NCBI GenBank assembly: GCA_934747765.1
Contig: CAKVGZ010000004.1
Span: 1-64,000, forward strand
Origin: an uncultured Clostridia bacterium
GTDB taxonomy: Bacteria > Bacillota > Clostridia > Christensenellales > UBA1242
Direction of reading: 5' to 3'
DNA: 64,000 nt
The position numbers were made by a program, and so were the translations under genes. Below, in pieces: positions 1 to 9,763 of this stretch; position 1 is the stretch's first letter, and every line of letters begins with the position of its first letter. A model generated the notes under the pieces. The model saw only the letters and a program-made list of their open reading frames with translations, ran no database searches and was not told the DNA's origin.

Positions 1-1980
<1,980 letters not shown>

Positions 1981-2255
1981 TATATTACGTTTGGATTTCT
2001 TAGCATTTTCACTAATTTTAATCTTAGATTTGTTAAAGATAAAAACTCAGCGTAAATTTACAGTATATCTTGTATTTGAAGATTTTACATATTACACTTT
2101 ATTTTGTTACTGATATTTGACTCGAATATAATAATATAAATATTATCACATTTGATTCTATACTATTCAATTGTCAATGTTCTTGTTTCGCACAAACATG
2201 TGCGCCCCACGTTTCAAGGTCTTTTTCAAGGTTCCTCTTCACACGCGGTGACATT
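1981..2255 (-). other. 23S rRNA leader / spacer
   Basis: About 275 nt lie between the predicted transcription start (near 2249) and the 23S 5' end. The stretch contains no tRNA, no 16S 3' end (no anti-SD CCTCC block) and no ORF. The complement contains ATTGACAATTGAATAGTA near 2160-2180, which resembles the tail of a clostridial 16S-23S spacer. It therefore looks like a spacer that now serves as a leader. Confidence 0.6.
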
Positions 2256-2284
2256 AATATACAACTTCAAAACACAAAAGTCAA
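2256..2284 (-). promoter_or_regulatory. sigma-A-type promoter for the 23S rRNA gene
   Basis: On the minus strand a -35 box TTGACT (2279-2284) and a -10 box TATATT (2256-2261) are separated by exactly 17 bases. A-tracts (2285-2335) lie directly upstream and could act as an UP element, as at rRNA promoters. The predicted start is near 2249. This places a strong promoter between the 23S gene and the next upstream gene, so the 23S appears to be transcribed without a 16S gene. Confidence 0.75.
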
Positions 2285-2409
2285 CAGTTTTTTACAACTT
2301 TTTTTAACTTTTTTTAACTTTTTTTTAGCATTTTTTCGACAAAAAACCAACACCTCGCCGTGTGTTTGCGAAATCAATGCTTTGTGTCATATTTTTGTTA
2401 TAGATTTAA

Positions 2410-2442
2410 TAAAAAACACGCCAAAATTCGGCGTGAAGTTTT
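2410..2442 (-). terminator. intrinsic terminator after the 160-aa gene
   Basis: CACGCC and GGCGTG arms (2417-2422 and 2430-2435) are followed on the minus strand by a run of T. It ends the hypothetical gene at 2445 before the rRNA promoter region. Confidence 0.8.
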
Positions 2443-2444
2443 GC

Positions 2445-2927
2445 TTATAGTTCAATATTATTTAGTTTGTTGTAGTTAACAAATTTCTTATATGCCTTTG
2501 TGAACAGGTCATTTTCAATTTCGGTTGCAAGAGTTTTGTTGAATATTGCGATTCTGGTTGCAAGCATATTCACGTTGGTCACCGAAGCATAATAGACATA
2601 GCCCTCTCCAAGCATTCTCCCTATTTCGATTTTTTCTTTCATGTCACAGATGTCAACAGTATATTTTATTCCTTCAGAACTTGCTTCTTTTATTAGAACA
2701 ACGGTGTGCTCTTTGGCAAGTTGGTTGCAAAGATAATGAGAGAACTTATTTACAGGCAATGAAGGAATAAATTGATTTTCGTAAAAATATCTTAATTCAT
2801 TCATTTTTTTGTAGGCTTTTATGTTTGTTTTTGTTTCAGGCTGGTCAACTTTGTTTTCAAGAAGTCTTGCAGTTAACATATCTTTTGTGATGTAATAATT
2901 TTTATAGAATTCATTTTTAGTAATCAT
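2445..2927 (-). CDS. hypothetical protein, 160 aa
   Basis: This is a soluble, Lys/Asn/Tyr-rich protein with no signal peptide or membrane segment. The start is supported by TTAGGAG seven bases before the ATG. It looks mixed alpha/beta: a helical N-terminal half (residues 1-60), then a segment of alternating hydrophobic residues around 70-120. I recognise no motif and cannot assign a family. It lies between spmB and the 23S rRNA gene, both on the same strand, and ends at a clear terminator. A role linked to spmAB is possible only by position. Confidence 0.75.
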   Translation of the reverse strand: MITKNEFYKNYYITKDMLTARLLENKVDQPETKTNIKAYKKMNELRYFYENQFIPSLPVNKFSHYLCNQLAKEHTVVLIKEASSEGIKYTVDICDMKEKIEIGRMLGEGYVYYASVTNVNMLATRIAIFNKTLATEIENDLFTKAYKKFVNYNKLNNIEL

Positions 2928-2973
2928 AAATATTCTCCTAATATATGTTTATGAGTTAATAATTGAAATATGT

Positions 2974-3480
2974 TTACATAACCCTACAGAGCAAACAAGA
3001 AAGCACGGCAGCAACCAAAGAAGCAACGAGCGCACAAGGGATTGCATATAAAAGTTTTTTTACTTTTGTTTGCGAGAAATACACAGTTGCAACATAGAAC
3101 ACGGTTTCACTGCTCCCCATGATAACTGAAGCGCATCTTGCAACATAGCTGTCTGGGCCATATTGAGCATAGATGTCGTTAAGTAATGCAAAACTTCCGC
3201 TTCCAGTGAAAGGACGAAGCAACACAAGTTCACTGACCTCGCTTGGAATTCCAAGAAAATTAAAAATTGGAGAAACAAGTTTGGTCAACAAGTCGGTTAA
3301 TCCGCTGGTGCGCATAAGGGCAACAGAAATCATAATTGCAACTATATAGGGAAAAATTGAAACCACAAGGTCAATTGCACCTTTTGCGCCTTTAACAAAA
3401 ATGTTATATGTATTCAAGTTTTTGTAACTTGCATATAACAAAACCAAAATTATGAAAACGGGAACAACATAAACGCTCAA
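2974..3480 (-). CDS. spmB: spore maturation protein B (SpmB)
   Basis: A 168-residue membrane protein of the nucleoside-recognition (Gate) domain family, with about four hydrophobic segments. The conserved PSEVSELVLLRPFTGSGS block sits near residues 79-96. In Bacillus and Clostridium SpmA and SpmB are needed for spore core dehydration and heat resistance. The likely start is TTG, six bases after AAGGAG. The gene follows spmA and a 41-codon ORF on the same strand, forming one operon. Length matches the family (about 175 aa). Confidence 0.92.
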   Translation of the reverse strand: MSVYVVPVFIILVLLYASYKNLNTYNIFVKGAKGAIDLVVSIFPYIVAIMISVALMRTSGLTDLLTKLVSPIFNFLGIPSEVSELVLLRPFTGSGSFALLNDIYAQYGPDSYVARCASVIMGSSETVFYVATVYFSQTKVKKLLYAIPCALVASLVAAVLSCLLCRVM

Positions 3481-3489
3481 AAAGGCTCC

Positions 3490-3615
3490 TTAAAAAAGTC
3501 CGAAAAACAGAGAGAAAACAACTGCGCACAAACTGAAAACCAAAAGTCCAACTTTTCTTTTGATAAAGAAGAAAATTATTAAACTACAAATGATAACAAC
3601 AACTGCACTAAACAT
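3490..3615 (-). CDS. 41-aa single-pass membrane peptide between spmA and spmB
   Basis: This short ORF reads MFSAVVVIIC at its N-terminus and ends FFGLF. Two hydrophobic stretches flank a small basic turn (IKRK, residues 18-21), so it could be one bent or two short membrane helices. Its ATG overlaps the spmA stop as TAATG, a classic arrangement for translational coupling. Its stop lies just before the spmB ribosome binding site. There is no separate SD of its own. I know no named family for it. It could be a small partner of SpmA/SpmB or the remnant of a longer protein. Confidence 0.6.
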   Translation of the reverse strand: MFSAVVVIICSLIIFFFIKRKVGLLVFSLCAVVFSLFFGLF

Positions 3616-4184
3616 TACGTTTTTTTCCTTTTAAATATTTTTCCACAAAGAAGCACCAAACAGATTCCGGTTAAACATGTGACAAAAGTTGCAATTAATG
3701 TTGGAAGAATGATGTCTGCTGGGCTAGAACTTCCGGCCGCCGCCCTAAGACCAATTGTGGTTGTGGGCAACAGCTGAATTGAAGTTGCATTCAGCACCAT
3801 AAGCATTATCATAGGTTGTGTTGCAACTCCACTTCCGTCATCCATTTTTTTCATTGCACTTATTCCATAAGGCGTTGCCGCATTTCCAAGCCCCAACATG
3901 TTTGCCGACATGTTAATTGCAATGTCTTTATGTACGTTTTCATTTGCTCCCTTAAATAAACGTTTTATTATGGGTCTAAGCAGTTTTGCAAGTTTGTCTG
4001 ACAAACCGCTTGCATCCAAAATTTCCAAAAGTCCAAGCCAAACTGCATATATCCCGCAAAGGCTGATGCAAAGGTCCACAGCGCCACTCGAAGCATCAAG
4101 CATGCTTGAAACAGTTGCTCCGGGGTTAACAATTAACAGCGCCGCAGTTCCAAGCATCATCATGATGACCCAAATTTTGTTCAT
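3615..4184 (-). CDS. spmA: spore maturation protein A (SpmA)
   Basis: A 189-residue membrane protein. The family block SANMLGLGNAATPYGI lies near residues 92-107, followed by MLMVLNATSIQLLPTT. SpmA acts with SpmB in late spore maturation (core dehydration). N- and C-terminal hydrophobic helices and a basic tail (KRKKT) are visible. It begins the spmA-orf41-spmB unit, and its TAA stop shares a base with the next ATG. Length agrees with the family (about 195 aa). Confidence 0.93.
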   Translation of the reverse strand: MNKIWVIMMMLGTAALLIVNPGATVSSMLDASSGAVDLCISLCGIYAVWLGLLEILDASGLSDKLAKLLRPIIKRLFKGANENVHKDIAINMSANMLGLGNAATPYGISAMKKMDDGSGVATQPMIMLMVLNATSIQLLPTTTIGLRAAAGSSSPADIILPTLIATFVTCLTGICLVLLCGKIFKRKKT

Positions 4185-4306
4185 AATTTATATATATGCA
4201 CGAAGAAAAAATAATGAGCAAAAAAACCGATTATTAATATGTATATAATTTCTTTATATATATTTATATATAGTATAAATTTTATTTTTCAATTTAGTTT
4301 AAACAA

Positions 4307-4335
4307 TTGCTTTTAAAATTTTTTTGGTGTATTAT
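4307..4335 (+). promoter_or_regulatory. promoter for aspS-asnS
   Basis: TTGCTT (4307-4312) and TATTAT (4330-4335) are separated by 17 bases, about 25 bases before the aspS start. The leader would be under 20 nt, so there is no room for a T-box or other riboswitch. Confidence 0.5.
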
Positions 4336-4359
4336 TGTTTCATTATTAGGAGACTAAAA

Positions 4360-6099
4360 ATGGAAGCAAATATTTATAGAACCCACCACTGCGGACAGCT
4401 CCGTATGTCGGATGTTGGAAAAGACGTGACTCTTTCAGGTTGGGTTAACTCAATTAGAAAACTGGGCGGAATAACATTCGCAACACTTCGCGACAATTAT
4501 GGAATAACACAAATTCTTGTTCGCGATGAAAGCAAAATGGAAAACATTTGCAAAGAAACCGTTATAAAAGTAACTGGAAAAGTTGTTGAACGCGAAAGTA
4601 AAAATCCTAAAATGCCAACTGGAGATATTGAAATTTTGGCAGATGAAATTGAAATTCTTGGAAAATGCGCCCCTGTTCTTCCTTTCGAAATTGCCGACAG
4701 CAATTCAACAAAAGAAGAATTAAGATTGAAATATAGATACTTGGATTTGCGCAACCCAGAAGTTCATGAAAACATTTTGCTCAGAAGCAAGGTTATGTCA
4801 TTTGTTAGAAACAAAATGATTGAACTTGGTTTCAACGAGTTCCACACTCCAATCTTAACCAGCTCATCGCCAGAAGGCGCAAGAGATTTCCTCGTTCCAA
4901 GCAGACTTAATCCTGGAAAGTTCTATGCCCTTCCTCAAAGTCCACAACAATTTAAACAATTGTTGATGATTGCTGGATTTGACAAATATTTCCAAATTGC
5001 TCCTTGTTTCCGTGATGAAGATGCAAGAGCCGACAGAAGTCCTGGCGAATTTTATCAAGTTGATTTGGAAATGAGTTTTGCAACACAAGAAGATGTTTTC
5101 AAGGTTATGGAAGATGTTTTATATTCAACTTTCAAAGAATTTGCTCCTGACAAAGAAATAACACCTCCACCTTTTGAAAGAATTAACTATAAAGATTCGA
5201 TGGAAAAATATTGTTCAGATAAGCCAGACCTGAGAAATCCATTAACAGTTCAAGACGCAACAGAGCTTTTTTCGCAAACAACAATCACACCTTTGATTGA
5301 AAAATCCATCAAGATGATTATTTGCGAAACTGGCGACAAGCCAAGAAGTTTCTACGACAATTTGAACAAATTTGTTCAATCGTATGAAGGGAAAGGTCTT
5401 TTCTGGTTGAAGCGAAACGAGGCCGGTGAACTTTCAGGTTCAATTGCAAAAGGATTGAACGACAAAGAGAAAAATTTCTTTGACCAAAATCTCAAAGCGG
5501 GCTCGAGTGCCTTCATTTTGGCTGACACAAAAACAAACGTCATCAAACTTATGGGAATTTTAAGAAACAAGCTTGGTGAAGAATTAAATCTTATAAACAA
5601 AAACAAATTTCATTTCTGCTGGGTTGTTAATTTCCCATTCTTTGAAGAAGGTGAAGAAGAAGGTTCAATTGCTTTCTCCCACAATCCTTTCTCAATGCCA
5701 CAAGGCGGGCTTAACGCACTCTTAAATCAAAATCCATTCGACATCCTTGCATATCAATATGATGTAGTATTAAATGGCGTTGAAATGGCAAGCGGTGCTG
5801 TTAGAAATCACAATCCAGAAATAATGGTGAAAGCTTTCGAAATGGCAGGCTACAACAAAAGTGTTGTTGAAAGCAAATTCCCAGCACTGTTCAATGCGTT
5901 CTCCTATGGCGCTCCACCCCATGCTGGAGCAGCATTTGGATTTGACCGCGTTGTTATGTTCCTTGCAGGAACTGAAATGATTCGTGATGTCATTGCATTC
6001 CCATTTAACAAGAATGCTCAAGACTTGCTAATGAGCGCACCAAACGAAGTTTCGGAAAAACAATTAAAAGATGTTTCAATCAAATTAGATTTAAAATAG
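4360..6099 (+). CDS. aspS: aspartyl-tRNA synthetase
   Basis: Charges tRNA-Asp in the cytoplasm. 579 residues of the bacterial class IIb type: an N-terminal OB-fold anticodon-binding domain (about 1-105), the catalytic core with motif 2 FRDEDARADR (about 215-225), a GAD insertion domain (around 290-420, with KGLFWLKRN), and motif 3 GFDRVVMFLAG near 527-537. The chosen ATG follows TAGGAG. An in-frame upstream start at 4324 is rejected because it would precede the -10 region and SD. asnS follows after 7 bases, so Asp and Asn charging are co-transcribed and the enzyme is presumably the discriminating type. Confidence 0.97.
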   Translation: MEANIYRTHHCGQLRMSDVGKDVTLSGWVNSIRKLGGITFATLRDNYGITQILVRDESKMENICKETVIKVTGKVVERESKNPKMPTGDIEILADEIEILGKCAPVLPFEIADSNSTKEELRLKYRYLDLRNPEVHENILLRSKVMSFVRNKMIELGFNEFHTPILTSSSPEGARDFLVPSRLNPGKFYALPQSPQQFKQLLMIAGFDKYFQIAPCFRDEDARADRSPGEFYQVDLEMSFATQEDVFKVMEDVLYSTFKEFAPDKEITPPPFERINYKDSMEKYCSDKPDLRNPLTVQDATELFSQTTITPLIEKSIKMIICETGDKPRSFYDNLNKFVQSYEGKGLFWLKRNEAGELSGSIAKGLNDKEKNFFDQNLKAGSSAFILADTKTNVIKLMGILRNKLGEELNLINKNKFHFCWVVNFPFFEEGEEEGSIAFSHNPFSMPQGGLNALLNQNPFDILAYQYDVVLNGVEMASGAVRNHNPEIMVKAFEMAGYNKSVVESKFPALFNAFSYGAPPHAGAAFGFDRVVMFLAGTEMIRDVIAFPFNKNAQDLLMSAPNEVSEKQLKDVSIKLDLK

Positions 6100-6106
6100 A
6101 GGAAAT

Positions 6107-7486
6107 ATGAAAAGAACACAAATTTCACAACTAAACAAAGAATATTCCAGCTTTGACGGAAAACTTGTTAAAGTTTGCGGATGGGCAAGAACAATTCGCG
6201 ATTCGAAAAACATAGCATTTCTTGAATTGAATGATGGAAGTTTCAAAGGATGCCAGGTTATTTTGGAAAAAGACAAGGTTGAAAACTTTTCTGAAATAAT
6301 AAAACAAATAACAGGCAGTTCATTTGAAATTGAAGGCACAGTGGTTTTAACTCCAAATGCAAAACAACCTTTTGAAATTAATGCCCAAAAAGTTGAAATT
6401 TCAGGAAAATGTGATGCCGACTATCCTATGCAAAAAAAAGGCCACACTCTTGAGTTTATGAGAGAACACGCCGACCTTCGCCCAAGAACAAACACATTTA
6501 ATGCAGTATTCAGAATTCGTTCAACCGCCGCCTTTGCAATTCACAAGTTCTTCAACGAAAAAGGATTTGTTTATGTGAACACTCCAATCATAACTGCAAG
6601 TGACTGCGAAGGCGCAGGCTCAATGTTCCAAGTGACAACTCTTGACCTCAACAAGATTGCTTCTAGTGGCAAAGTTGATTATTCTAAAGATTTCTTTGGA
6701 AGAAAAGTTTTCATGACTGTTTCGGGACAAATTGACGAGGAACCTTTGACACATGCTTTTTGCAACACCTACACTTTTGGACCAACTTTCCGTGCCGAAA
6801 ATTCAAACACATCAAGACATGCAGCAGAATTTTGGATGATGGAGCCAGAAATGTGTTTTGCAGACCTTTCTGATGTTATGGACAACGAAGAGGAAATGCT
6901 TAAATATGTCATTAATTATGTCATTGAAAATTGCAAAGACGAACTTGAATTTTTGAATAAGTTCATCGACAACAAACTTCTTGAAAGATTGAACTCGATT
7001 GTTTCAAGCGAATTTGTTCGACTGGACTACACAAAAGCAATTGAAATTCTTGAAAAAGTTAAAGACCGTTTTCAATTCCCTGTTTATTGGGGAGTTGACC
7101 TTCAAAGTGAGCATGAAAGATATCTCACAGAAGAGGTTTACAAAAAACCTGTTTTCCTCATGAATTATCCAAAAGACATAAAAGCTTTTTATATGCGTCA
7201 AAACGATGACGGAAAAACTGTTGGCGCTGTTGACCTTCTTGTTCCCGGAGTTGGCGAGCTTATGGGTGGAAGTCAAAGAGAAGAACGCCTTGACAAATTG
7301 CTTCAAAGAATGGATGAACTTGGTCTTAAACTTGAAGATTACAAACCTTACATCGACACACGCCGTTATGGAGCCACAAAACATGGCGGATATGGACTAG
7401 GATTTGAACGCCTCATTATGTATATAACTGGAATGTCGAACATTCGTGACGTTGAATTTTATCCAAGAACAGTTGGAAACATTTAG
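6107..7486 (+). CDS. asnS: asparaginyl-tRNA synthetase
   Basis: Charges tRNA-Asn directly with asparagine. 459 residues, the usual length. N-terminal OB domain (residues 1-105), motif 2 TFRAENSNTSRHAAEF in the centre, and motif 3 GFERLIMYITGMSNIRD at the C-terminus. The Asn/Asp distinction rests on the AENSNTSRH and MEPE segments typical of AsnRS. It starts seven bases after aspS with a GAGG ribosome site. A direct AsnRS suggests the cell does not rely only on the GatCAB route for Asn-tRNA. Confidence 0.97.
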   Translation: MKRTQISQLNKEYSSFDGKLVKVCGWARTIRDSKNIAFLELNDGSFKGCQVILEKDKVENFSEIIKQITGSSFEIEGTVVLTPNAKQPFEINAQKVEISGKCDADYPMQKKGHTLEFMREHADLRPRTNTFNAVFRIRSTAAFAIHKFFNEKGFVYVNTPIITASDCEGAGSMFQVTTLDLNKIASSGKVDYSKDFFGRKVFMTVSGQIDEEPLTHAFCNTYTFGPTFRAENSNTSRHAAEFWMMEPEMCFADLSDVMDNEEEMLKYVINYVIENCKDELEFLNKFIDNKLLERLNSIVSSEFVRLDYTKAIEILEKVKDRFQFPVYWGVDLQSEHERYLTEEVYKKPVFLMNYPKDIKAFYMRQNDDGKTVGAVDLLVPGVGELMGGSQREERLDKLLQRMDELGLKLEDYKPYIDTRRYGATKHGGYGLGFERLIMYITGMSNIRDVEFYPRTVGNI

Positions 7487-7618
7487 CTAGGTTTTTGAGA
7501 ATTGGAGCGGAAATTGTTCCAATTCTTTTTTGTTGCCACATTTCCATGATTTGAAAAAAAATAAATTTTCTGCTTGCAAATTGAAGAGAATGTGATATAT
7601 TTTAAAGAGGAATTTTTT

Positions 7619-8176
7619 ATGAAATTATATCATGTTTCAACAACACCTAATTTAAAAATTTTACAGCCTCATCTTTCTTCACACGGCAAGCCTTATGTGT
7701 ATGCAACCACAAATTTAGATTTTGCCTTATTCTTTGGTGGAAAAAACAGTGATGGAGATTTTGATGGAATAACTGGGATAAAACAAGGTGTGCCCTATTT
7801 CTTTGAGGCTTATGAGGGAGCACTAAAAAAGAGATTTGAAGAATCCAAATGCTATATTTATGAAGTGGAAGCTTCATCATTTTCCAGAGCCACATCTTTC
7901 AGAGGTGAAGTTGTTAGCGAAAAGCCTGTTAAAGTGCTAAATTGTGAAGAAATTAATGACTTATATCAATATTTGGTGCAACAAAATGCAAACGGCAAAT
8001 TGGAATTACATTTCTTTGAAAACTCAAAAGAATACAAAGAGATGATAAACAATCACATATCAGACAGAATTATCAGATATGGCATCTTAAACAAAAAAAA
8101 CAGCAACATTTATAAATTTTGCGAAACACATTTTCCTGATGTTCTGGAAAATTTGAATAAATCTCATTGCAAATAA
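7619..8176 (+). CDS. hypothetical protein, 185 aa, possible ADP-ribosyltransferase-like fold
   Basis: A soluble protein starting MKLYHVSTT. The ATG follows AGAGGA; a longer in-frame start at 7574 has no ribosome site. The N-terminal pattern LYHVS...L..LQP followed by YVYATTNLDFALFF (residues 25-38) resembles the first motif of ADP-ribosyltransferase-like and KptA/RES-type folds, where a substrate-binding His or Arg is followed by an 'appears as ...' strand. This is a weak resemblance and no full catalytic triad is evident. It lies alone between asnS and a bidirectional terminator. No antitoxin-like neighbour is seen. Confidence 0.7.
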   Translation: MKLYHVSTTPNLKILQPHLSSHGKPYVYATTNLDFALFFGGKNSDGDFDGITGIKQGVPYFFEAYEGALKKRFEESKCYIYEVEASSFSRATSFRGEVVSEKPVKVLNCEEINDLYQYLVQQNANGKLELHFFENSKEYKEMINNHISDRIIRYGILNKKNSNIYKFCETHFPDVLENLNKSHCK

Positions 8177-8181
8177 GAAAA

Positions 8182-8213
8182 AAAATCGAACTTTGTGTTC
8201 GATTTTATTTTAA
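8182..8213. terminator. bidirectional terminator
   Basis: AAAATCGAAC and GTTCGATTTT arms (8182-8191, 8197-8206) are flanked by A and T runs. It serves the convergent genes ending at 8176 (+) and 8210 (-). Confidence 0.85.
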
Positions 8214-8593
8214 TATGTGAATTCTCCAATTCTATTGCCCCGTTTTGCTCTTTCGGATTCTATATATTCTTGAAGCATTGCACGAACTTTGTAAGGGTCT
8301 TTTATTCTTATCAAACTAACAGTTGGTTGATTGTTGGCATTGCAATGCAAAACAATTGTTCCAGTGCCAAACATTCTGTTTGAAAGGGTTGTTTGAACAG
8401 ACATATCATAAACACGATATAAATTAAGTTCTTCGCTTTGGACGTTGAGCCAGCCAACAAAACTGAAGAGTTTGAGCCAACTTCCCTTCTTCTCAACAAG
8501 ATAGTAATTCGTGAAAGACCAAGGCAACCCGCACCAACGTTTTTTGTCTTTCCAAATGATATTCGTTCCTTTTCCAAAATATGGTTCTTTCAT
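8210..8593 (-). CDS. bacterial PH-domain protein
   Basis: A 127-residue protein resembling the bacterial pleckstrin-homology-like family (DUF304/bPH type): IIWKDKKRWCGLPWSFTNYYLVE near residues 12-34, then LYRVYDMSVQTTLSNRMFG (58-76) and GTIVLHCN. In this family the domain often sits near membranes and its ligand is usually unknown. There is no transmembrane segment here. The start follows AAAGGA. It is the second gene after tadA on the same strand, with a 36-base gap, so the two are probably co-transcribed. Confidence 0.8.
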   Translation of the reverse strand: MKEPYFGKGTNIIWKDKKRWCGLPWSFTNYYLVEKKGSWLKLFSFVGWLNVQSEELNLYRVYDMSVQTTLSNRMFGTGTIVLHCNANNQPTVSLIRIKDPYKVRAMLQEYIESERAKRGNRIGEFTY

Positions 8594-8628
8594 AATCTAT
8601 CCTTTTTTTAATTATACAACACGTCAAA

Positions 8629-9081
8629 TTATTTGACAATATTTTTCCTTGCATTTTTGAAAAATTCTTTCAATAGTTTTGCGCTATCTTCTTCCAAAAC
8701 TCCGCTCTCAATTTCCAAGTTATGATTCAAACTGTTGTTTTTGCTAAGCAAAAATTCTTTTGTGCAACTTTTGTTGTCGCTTGCTCCAAAAACAAGTTTT
8801 TTTATTCTGGAATTTATTATTGCTCCCAAACACATAAGGCAAGGTTCAAGGGTGACATAAATTTCACAATCGTCCAATCTCCAACTTCTCAGTTTTTTGC
8901 ACGCCTTTTCAATCGCCACAATTTCTGCATGCATGATTGCATTTTGAGTTTTTTCGCGCTTGTTGAAGCCCTTGGAAATTATCTTTCCATTTCTAACAAT
9001 AACAGCGCCAATTGGAACTTCTCCTTTCTTGTTTGCTTTTTGCGCCAATTTCAGCGCTTCTTCCATAAATTTATTTTCCAT
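8629..9081 (-). CDS. tadA: tRNA-specific adenosine deaminase
   Basis: Converts A34 to inosine in tRNA-Arg(ACG). About 150 residues with the zinc-dependent cytidine-deaminase-fold site: HAE (His51 ligand, Glu53 proton shuttle) and PCLMC (Cys81 and Cys84 ligands), numbered from the start at 9081. A start five codons earlier (9096) is also open; neither has a strong SD. C-terminal helix ELLKEFFK-type as in the family. Followed by the PH-domain gene. It is not next to dnaX/scr as in Bacillus. Confidence 0.95.
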   Translation of the reverse strand: MENKFMEEALKLAQKANKKGEVPIGAVIVRNGKIISKGFNKREKTQNAIMHAEIVAIEKACKKLRSWRLDDCEIYVTLEPCLMCLGAIINSRIKKLVFGASDNKSCTKEFLLSKNNSLNHNLEIESGVLEEDSAKLLKEFFKNARKNIVK

Positions 9082-9120
9082 ATTCTTATTATACATATTT
9101 TGAAAAATATTTAAAATTTC

Positions 9121-9148
9121 TTGACATAATTTTTTTACGTGTTAAACT
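9121..9148 (+). promoter_or_regulatory. promoter for the DUF2188 gene
   Basis: A perfect TTGACA (9121-9126) and TAAACT (9143-9148) are 16 bases apart, about 28 bases before the ATG. It lies in the divergent gap with tadA. Confidence 0.55.
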
Positions 9149-9176
9149 CTTTTCTATAAAACTTAAGGAGAGAAAC

Positions 9177-9737
9177 ATGAAACAACTTTTAGCATCGTCA
9201 TTCGACGAATTTATGTCTGGAAATGGAATTTGGATTGTGATTGGAGTTTTGGCAGGAGCGCTTATCATAACAACTGTATTTTTAATTTTGAACATTTTGA
9301 AAGAAAAGAAAAGCAAAGAAGTCGAGCACAAAGCAGAATTTCCAAATGACGAACCTAAAACAGAAAATATTCTTGAAAGCAAAACAAAAAACACAGTTGA
9401 AATTGAGAAAGAAACTGTGGAACAAACAGAAACAAAGCCTTCGAACAAGAAAGGTTCAAAAGTAAACGCAGAAAAAAAGACAGAGAAAAAGGTGGCAAAG
9501 CCAAAAACAGAAAAGGTTGAATCAGAAGCAAAACCTGAAAAAGAACAAAAAGTGTCTTATGGCGTCACATACGACAAAGAAAACAGAGAATGGGTGGTTA
9601 GAAAAAGCGGAAGTTCAAGAGCATCAAAAAGATGTGCCACAAAAGAGGAAGCGCTTGCAGTGGCAGAAAAACTTTCAAAACAGAACAATGCAACTTTGCG
9701 AGTACATAAGAAAAACGGAAAATTTCAAAAACAATAA
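9177..9737 (+). CDS. membrane-anchored DUF2188 protein
   Basis: 186 residues in three parts. Residues 1-41 form a short lead and one transmembrane helix (about 18-41). Residues 42-125 are a charged Lys/Glu-rich linker. Residues 127-184 match the DUF2188 pattern (YGVTYDKENREWVVR, then SSRASKRCATKEEALAVAEKL and LRVHKKNGKF). DUF2188 is a small domain of unknown role, thought by some to bind nucleic acid because of its basic face. The start follows AAGGAG. The domain would lie on the cytoplasmic side if the N-terminus is outside. Ends at a strong terminator. Confidence 0.85.
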   Translation: MKQLLASSFDEFMSGNGIWIVIGVLAGALIITTVFLILNILKEKKSKEVEHKAEFPNDEPKTENILESKTKNTVEIEKETVEQTETKPSNKKGSKVNAEKKTEKKVAKPKTEKVESEAKPEKEQKVSYGVTYDKENREWVVRKSGSSRASKRCATKEEALAVAEKLSKQNNATLRVHKKNGKFQKQ

Positions 9738-9763
9738 AAGACATCAATCGATGTCTTTTTATA
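9736..9763. terminator. bidirectional terminator
   Basis: AAAAGACATC and GATGTCTTTT arms with a four-base loop end both the DUF2188 gene (+) and mnmA (-). Confidence 0.9.
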
